DNA of 33,921 bases from an uncultured Bacilli bacterium (GTDB lineage: Bacteria > Bacillota_I > Bacilli_A > RF39 > UBA660). Location of the stretch: NCBI GenBank assembly GCA_947628545.1, contig CANRAJ010000004.1, positions 1-33,921 of the forward strand, read 5' to 3'. The position numbers and the translations under genes were made by a program. The notes below the pieces were generated by a model. It was not told where the DNA came from and made no database searches. It saw nothing but the letters and a program-made list of their open reading frames with translations. Positions 29,511 to 33,921 of the stretch are shown here, in pieces; position 1 is the first letter of the stretch, and every line of letters starts with the position of its first letter.

Positions 29511-30507
29511 AGTAGCAATTAATGGATTTGGGAGAATTGGTAAATTGGCATTTCGTCAAATAGTAACAGGAACCGATTTTGATATCGTAGCCATCAATGA
29601 TTTAGCCCCCGCGGAAGATTTAGCGTATTTAGTAAAATATGATACGGTACATGGTTCTTTTCACGAAGATGCCATCACTTTTGATAACGAAAATATTATT
29701 GTTAATGGCACCAAAAAAATTAGAGTATATTCCGAAATGGATCCGGCAAACTTACCTTGGAAAGATTTAGATATCGATTTAGTTTTAGAATGTACGGGTA
29801 AATTTACGGATTTAGAAGGGGCTAAAAAGCATATTAGTGCTGGTGCCAAAAAAGTTTTAATTTCGGCTCCCGGCAAGGGATTAATGAAAACCGTTGTTTA
29901 TGGGGTTAATGATGATACCTTAACTAAAGATGATGAGGTTGTTAGTGCGGCTAGTTGTACCACTAACTGTTTGGCCCCTGTTTTAGATGTATTACAAAAA
30001 GAATTTGGGGTGGAAAAGGGCTTTATGTCAACTGTTCATGCTTATACTAACGATCAAGCCACACTCGATATTGTTCATAAAAAAGGCATTAAATCAAGAA
30101 GAGGTCGGGCTAGTGCCCAAAATATTATTCCATCTTCAACCGGGGCGGCTAAAGCGATTGGCCTAGTTATTCCCGAACTTTTAGGGAAACTTGATGGTAC
30201 GGCTTTTCGGGTTCCCGTGGCTGATGGTTCCATGATTGATTTAACGGTTGAACTTAAGAAAAAAACAACTGTAGAAGAAATCAATGAGGCCTTTAAAAAA
30301 CATCAAAGTGAAGCCCTAGTATTTACAATGGATCCAGTTGTTTCTAGTGATGTTTTAAATAAAAAAATTGGGGCTTTAGTTGATGGCTTAAGTACCTCAA
30401 TAGTTGAAGCCGATGGTAAACAATTAGTTAAAGTAATTGCTTGGTATGATAACGAATATGGTTATGTTGCACAAATGCTTCGCACAGCCAAAAGAATGTT
30501 TCTTTAA
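29503..30507 (+). CDS. gapA: Glyceraldehyde-3-phosphate dehydrogenase
   Basis: A 334-residue type I phosphorylating GAPDH that converts glyceraldehyde 3-phosphate to 1,3-bisphosphoglycerate with NAD. NAD-binding GFGRIGK starts at residue 8, and the catalytic Cys152 lies in SAASCTTNCLAP. The His of the STVHAYTNDQ motif and the NEYGY end are present. AGGAGGG precedes the ATG, which overlaps the kinase stop. In many Bacilli gapA is followed directly by pgk and tpiA; here a divergent regulator/surface-protein pair is inserted between them. Confidence 0.98.
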   Translation: MIKVAINGFGRIGKLAFRQIVTGTDFDIVAINDLAPAEDLAYLVKYDTVHGSFHEDAITFDNENIIVNGTKKIRVYSEMDPANLPWKDLDIDLVLECTGKFTDLEGAKKHISAGAKKVLISAPGKGLMKTVVYGVNDDTLTKDDEVVSAASCTTNCLAPVLDVLQKEFGVEKGFMSTVHAYTNDQATLDIVHKKGIKSRRGRASAQNIIPSSTGAAKAIGLVIPELLGKLDGTAFRVPVADGSMIDLTVELKKKTTVEEINEAFKKHQSEALVFTMDPVVSSDVLNKKIGALVDGLSTSIVEADGKQLVKVIAWYDNEYGYVAQMLRTAKRMFL

Positions 30508-30510
30508 AGA

Positions 30511-30545
30511 AAAAATGTTCATAGTGATATGAGCATTTTTGTTTG
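30511..30545. terminator. Bidirectional terminator between gapA and the XRE gene
   Basis: A 13-bp stem (30511-30523 with 30528-30540, one G-T pair) has a tight GTGA loop and A/T tracts on both sides. It can end both gapA and the convergent XRE gene. Confidence 0.85.
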
Positions 30546-30887
30546 TTATAATTTATTTATATCTGTGATTGCTTGAATATAACTTTCAACTTGGGCTTTT
30601 TCGATCACATTTAATTTTCGATAATTATTAATTAAATGATTTTCTTTTTCGTTTAATTTTATATTGCTGGGAGTGGGATTATCTGTTAGTCCTAATAAAT
30701 AATCTGCAGAGGTATTTAATATTTTAGCCATTTTAATTATGGTTGCTGTCTTAGGATATATTTTTCCACTTATATATTGACTGATTGCTTCTTGAGAAAC
30801 CTCTAATTCTACTGCAAGAGAAGTTAAGGATTTATTCTGTTCTTTTACTATTTTTTTTAGATTCCTCATATTATTATTTTTATTCAT
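30546..30887 (-). CDS. XRE-family (Cro/CI) transcriptional regulator
   Basis: A 113-residue DNA-binding protein. Residues 8-62 form a Cro/CI helix-turn-helix: SLTSLAVELEVSQEAISQYISGK followed by YPKTATIIKMAKILNTSADYLLG, the typical helix 4-5 signature. The C-terminal part is a short helix-rich tail without a peptidase or sensor domain. GGAGG lies upstream of its ATG. It is divergent from the surface-protein gene and shares its short promoter region, so control of that neighbour is likely but not shown. Its bases appear more AT-rich than those of gapA and pgk. Confidence 0.9.
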   Translation of the reverse strand: MNKNNNMRNLKKIVKEQNKSLTSLAVELEVSQEAISQYISGKIYPKTATIIKMAKILNTSADYLLGLTDNPTPSNIKLNEKENHLINNYRKLNVIEKAQVESYIQAITDINKL

Positions 30888-30954
30888 TTATTCCTCCAAA
30901 TTATAATTGACTACTAAAATTATATAATTATTACTTTAAATCAAATTGAAGTCA

Positions 30955-30963
30955 TGCTATAAT
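30955..30963 (+). promoter_or_regulatory. Extended -10 promoter of the surface-protein gene
   Basis: TG-C-TATAAT in the divergent region upstream of 30998, with a poor -35. The leader would carry GGGAAGG before the ATG. The neighbouring AT-rich bases contain repeated ATAATT elements that could be XRE operators. Confidence 0.55.
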
Positions 30964-30997
30964 ATAATTGAAGTGTAAATTATATTGGGAAGGTATA

Positions 30998-32359
30998 ATG
31001 AAAAAAGAGAATGTAAAATATATTATTATTTTGATATTAATAGTTTTTGTTGTTTTAATTGTGGTTATAAAAAATGAATATTTAAATTCTCGAAATATTA
31101 TATATAACAATGTCCGAAAACAAGAAAAGGAGAATAATTTACTTGCTATTTTTGTTTCATATGATAAAGGAGTTAATTATAGTACATATCAAAGTTCTAA
31201 TTGGCTTGATGATGAATATGTTTTTAAGCAAGCAAAGTGTACCGATTTAAATAATAATGTAGTTGATAATGTTATAACTTTTAATAACGATACAAGAAAG
31301 GTAATGTTAAGAACAAACCGGGCTATAAAATGTTATTTATATTTTGATTATTCTTTAATTAATAAATTGCAAAAAAATGATAAGTATAATGCCCTAAGTG
31401 AGGATTCAATTGGTGGTATGTATCGTTACCAAGGAGTTGATATTCAGTATAAAGATAGTGAAACTAATTCCGAAAATCTTCCAGTAGTCGATAATAACTA
31501 TATTTGTTTTGGAACAAATGATAAAGCAAAATGCTTAAAAGATTTAAATCATTATATGTACCGAATAATCGGATATGATGTTGATACTGGAGAACTTAAA
31601 ATAATAAAAAAAGAGGCCATAAATAAAAGTTATCAATGGGCAGCCAGTTATGATATAGACACGCCATGGCCAGATAGTTTAATTTTTAAAGCAATAAATG
31701 GTAATGGTTTTCTTGATGATAATGTATATGTACCTACAAATGATAAGGGTATTAATTGGCAACAAATAATTAGTGACCACAACTATTTGTATGGTCGTAT
31801 TTCTGAAAATGATGCCGCTCAAAATGGTTTAGAAATATATAAAATTGAAAGTGGCCAAAACGTAGCCCATTGGGAAGAACAGGTTGTTGAAAATAGTCCG
31901 GGAAGCATAAAAACTACAGTTCAAGATAATCGTTCTCCAAATTACAATAAAACAGTATTTTATATTTCTAAAGAAGGATTTTGGACGGATAAGATAAAAT
32001 CAAAGATTAGTATAATGTATTTAAGTGATTATGTTCTTTCGGTAAGTAATACAGCAAATTGTAGTTATAGATCTGGTAAATATGCAATTTGTAAAGCAGG
32101 ATGGCTTTATCTTACAAATAATGATGCCAATCCGCCTGCATCACATACTTTAGAATATCCTTTGGATTATGGGGGATTTATGCATGCCTACGGACTCCAT
32201 ACGGCATTTCGTATTTATAAGGATGGTGATTTAAGCCGTTGGTTCATCACCGATCGTGACAATATTAGACCTACTTTTTATCTAAAAAATAATATTTACT
32301 TAACGGGAGTAGGAACTATGGATGATCCGTACATCATTAATTTAACTGTAAATAATTAA
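30998..32359 (+). CDS. Membrane-anchored surface protein of unknown function
   Basis: A 453-residue protein with one N-terminal transmembrane helix (about residues 8-27) after a short basic leader, and a large extracellular part. I recall similar proteins being common in uncultured gut Firmicutes, with the pattern CxxxxxxxYLYF, then NNYICFG...YRIIGYDVDTGELKIIKKEAI, and an end resembling RPTFYLKNNIYLTGVGTMDDPYII; their function is unknown. Several cysteines (CYLYF, YICFG, AKCLKD, NCSYRSG, AICKAG) may form disulfides. ATG 30998 follows GGGAAGG; an upstream TTG lies at 30968. It is divergent from an XRE regulator, and the pair interrupts the glycolytic genes. Confidence 0.7.
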   Translation: MKKENVKYIIILILIVFVVLIVVIKNEYLNSRNIIYNNVRKQEKENNLLAIFVSYDKGVNYSTYQSSNWLDDEYVFKQAKCTDLNNNVVDNVITFNNDTRKVMLRTNRAIKCYLYFDYSLINKLQKNDKYNALSEDSIGGMYRYQGVDIQYKDSETNSENLPVVDNNYICFGTNDKAKCLKDLNHYMYRIIGYDVDTGELKIIKKEAINKSYQWAASYDIDTPWPDSLIFKAINGNGFLDDNVYVPTNDKGINWQQIISDHNYLYGRISENDAAQNGLEIYKIESGQNVAHWEEQVVENSPGSIKTTVQDNRSPNYNKTVFYISKEGFWTDKIKSKISIMYLSDYVLSVSNTANCSYRSGKYAICKAGWLYLTNNDANPPASHTLEYPLDYGGFMHAYGLHTAFRIYKDGDLSRWFITDRDNIRPTFYLKNNIYLTGVGTMDDPYIINLTVNN

Positions 32360-32386
32360 AAAAAATTTTTAAATAATTACTTTTTT

Positions 32387-32395
32387 TGATACAAT
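32387..32395 (+). promoter_or_regulatory. Extended -10 promoter of pgk-tpiA
   Basis: TG-A-TACAAT lies 16 bp before the GTG start of pgk. The start of transcription would fall at about 32401, giving a very short leader with AGGTGA. Confidence 0.5.
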
Positions 32396-32411
32396 AAAGT
32401 AGGTGATACTA

Positions 32412-33536
32412 GTGAAGAGTATAAAGGAATTAGAATTAAGGGGAAAAAAGGTAATTGTTAGATGTGATTTTAATGTTCCTATGGCGGATGGTAAAGTTAG
32501 GGATGATAGTAAAATTAAAATGGCTTTACCAACGATTAATTATTTACAAGAACAAGGAGCAACCATTATTTTGCTTAGTCATTTAGGTCGGGTAAAAACC
32601 GAAGAAGATAAAGTTAAAAATAGTTTAAAACCAGTTGCTCAAGTTTTGGCCAATCTTTTAGGCCAAGATGTTAAGTTTATTAATCATTGTTATGGAACAA
32701 AGGTTAAAGAATATGTGGCTAATTTAGCGGAAGGCGATATCGTTTTACTCGAAAATACTAGATGGTTAGATGTTCCGGATAAATGCGAAAGTGGCAATGA
32801 CGAACGGCTTGCCCAATTTTGGGCTACACTTGCCAATGTTTATGTTAATGATGCTTTTGGTTCTTGCCATCGGGCCCATGCTTCGACGGCCGGCATTGCG
32901 AAATATTTACCGCATGGAGTTGGCTTTTTAGTCGAAAAAGAATTAAAAGAATTAGATATTTTACGCCATGATACGCCACATCCTTTTACAGTATTCATGG
33001 GCGGTGCTAAGGTAGATGATAAATTACCACTTATTAAGGCCATTTTACCAAAATGTGATTTTTTATTAACCGGTGGAGGCATTGCCAATTCCTTTTTAAA
33101 AGCCCAAGGTAGTGATGTAGGTTCAAGTATTGTGGCAAGTGATCCAGTTATTATACAAGAATTGCAAGAATTATTAAAACAATATGGGGATAAAATAAAA
33201 CTACCCACGGATTTTGTAACGGAAGATGGTGCCATCTATGATTTGGGACCCGAAAGTTTAAAAAATTATGAAAAGTTTATTGCCAGTAGTGCTATTGTTT
33301 TTGTTAATGGCACCTGTGGCAAATACGAAGATGTAAAGTTTAGCCAAGGAACCAAAACTTTATTGGAAATGCTTGCAAGATCCCCTAAAAAAGTTATAAT
33401 TGGAGGTGGAGATACTGTTTCGGCAGTAAAAAAATTGGGCTATGCGGATGCCTTTAGTTTTTTATCAACTGGTGGGGGAGCAACTTTAGAATATCTAGCT
33501 GATGGCAAACTAGCGGCCTTAGAATGGATGAATTAA
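32412..33536 (+). CDS. pgk: Phosphoglycerate kinase
   Basis: A 374-residue enzyme transferring the phosphate of 1,3-bisphosphoglycerate to ADP. Family signatures are present: VRCDFNVPM near the N-terminus, LLSHLGR, the NDAFGSCHRAHAS segment, the GGAKVDDK nucleotide-domain motif, and the C-terminal GGGDTVSA...STGGGATLE. I chose GTG 32412, with AGGTGA 5 bp upstream; the in-frame GTG at 32403 overlaps that ribosome binding site. The stop codon is immediately followed by the tpiA start, so both are one unit. Confidence 0.97.
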   Translation: MKSIKELELRGKKVIVRCDFNVPMADGKVRDDSKIKMALPTINYLQEQGATIILLSHLGRVKTEEDKVKNSLKPVAQVLANLLGQDVKFINHCYGTKVKEYVANLAEGDIVLLENTRWLDVPDKCESGNDERLAQFWATLANVYVNDAFGSCHRAHASTAGIAKYLPHGVGFLVEKELKELDILRHDTPHPFTVFMGGAKVDDKLPLIKAILPKCDFLLTGGGIANSFLKAQGSDVGSSIVASDPVIIQELQELLKQYGDKIKLPTDFVTEDGAIYDLGPESLKNYEKFIASSAIVFVNGTCGKYEDVKFSQGTKTLLEMLARSPKKVIIGGGDTVSAVKKLGYADAFSFLSTGGGATLEYLADGKLAALEWMN

Positions 33537-33921
33537 ATGAAGTATTTAGTATGTAACTTTAAAAATAAAATGGGGTTAAAAGATTTTTATGAATATCGAA
33601 CTAATTTAGCCCAAGTAAAAACTACAAAACTAAACTTAGTTATGGCTTTTTCTCAGCCGTATTTACTTGATGCCAAAGCAAGTAATTATGCTTTAGCCAG
33701 TCAAGATATCACCTCATTAATTGATGAGACAGTCACTGGCGAAATAACGGGATCTCAATTAAAAGAACTAGGTGTTAGTTATGTTTTAGTTGGTCATAGC
33801 GAAAGACGGCTTTATAAAAAAGAAATTAATATTGATTTTATCAATAAAATAACGGAAGCCACCACCCATGATTTAGAGGTTATATACTGTATTGGGGAAA
33901 CATTAAAAGAAAAAGAAAATG
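33537..33921 (+). CDS. tpiA: Triose-phosphate isomerase, N-terminal part
   Basis: The first 128 codons of tpiA, cut by the window end. The N-terminus reads CNFKNKMG with the catalytic Lys of the family's NWK motif in place (Phe replaces Trp). The SQDITS...ETVTGEITGSQLKELGVSYVLVGHSERR segment carries the catalytic His in GHSERR, and IYCIGET follows. The catalytic glutamate and loop 6 lie beyond the window. The ATG directly abuts the pgk stop codon, and no ribosome binding site is separated from it. Confidence 0.95.
   Translation, partial: MKYLVCNFKNKMGLKDFYEYRTNLAQVKTTKLNLVMAFSQPYLLDAKASNYALASQDITSLIDETVTGEITGSQLKELGVSYVLVGHSERRLYKKEINIDFINKITEATTHDLEVIYCIGETLKEKEN

Noticed and set aside
32360-32400. 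Terminator after the surface-protein gene
   Set aside because: A/T runs are present but only a weak, GC-free hairpin can be drawn, so I did not annotate it.
32403-32411. GTG 32403 as pgk start
   Set aside because: It lies within the AGGTGA ribosome binding site; GTG 32412 has correct spacing.

Overview
The window looks like the origin-proximal part of the chromosome of a very AT-rich Firmicute of class Bacilli, probably an uncultured gut or Erysipelotrichia-like lineage with a streamlined genome. The evidence is gene order: tadA-dnaX-ebfC-recR-bofA-holB-ricT-yabB ... pth-mfd-spoVT ... metG-tatD-3D protein-rsmA-yabG-veg-spoVG-yabP-yabQ-divIC follows the arrangement right of oriC in Bacillus subtilis. 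A perfect parS site and three perfect Noc-type sites (ATTTCCCGGGAAAT) lie in the first 6 kb. TGA is used as a stop codon (spoVT and the HAD gene end in it), so this is not a mycoplasma-type code. BofA, SpoVT, YabG, Veg, SpoVG, YabP, YabQ and RicT argue for an endospore former, although rnmV, yabA and yabO are missing from their usual places.

Layout. 1-500: non-coding region with parS, a Noc site and a short SRP RNA gene with its own promoter. 507-9768: DNA replication, repair and translation genes in one dense block (tadA to mfd), ending in a strong hairpin. 9802-10903 (minus): a J-domain-like protein whose HPD motif reads HTD. 11024-14582: spoVT, then a methionine-type T-box leader ahead of a HAD-like gene, metG and tatD. 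14646-16685: an orphan gene, a 3D-domain exported protein and rsmA. 16823-24310: one gene for a 2495-residue M26-type zinc metalloprotease with a cohesin-like domain, a two-helix membrane hairpin, two dockerin-like EF-hands and long tandem repeats. It has its own promoter and terminator and sits between rsmA and yabG. 24398-27192: the sporulation and division cluster yabG-veg-spoVG-orphan-yabP-yabQ-divIC. 27179-27754 (minus): clpP. 27861-33921: a uridine-kinase-like P-loop protein and gapA, then a divergent pair (XRE regulator and membrane-anchored surface protein), then pgk and the start of tpiA.

How it fits together. Most of the window is housekeeping: clamp-loader subunits DnaX and HolB, recombination (RecR, EbfC), transcription-coupled repair (Mfd), tRNA and rRNA modification (TadA, YabB, RsmA), Pth, MetG and lower glycolysis (GapA, Pgk, TpiA). 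Sporulation genes are interleaved with it, several preceded by candidate mother-cell-type promoters. Two accessory surface modules are inserted into otherwise conserved blocks: the giant M26 protein, and the XRE/surface-protein pair that splits gapA from pgk. The most unusual object is the M26 protein. It puts cohesin-like and dockerin-like modules, normally parts of cellulosome-type scaffolds, on a host-protein-cleaving protease family whose streptococcal members are also held by an N-terminal two-helix hairpin. All functions are assigned by reading motifs and recalled homologues; no search was run.
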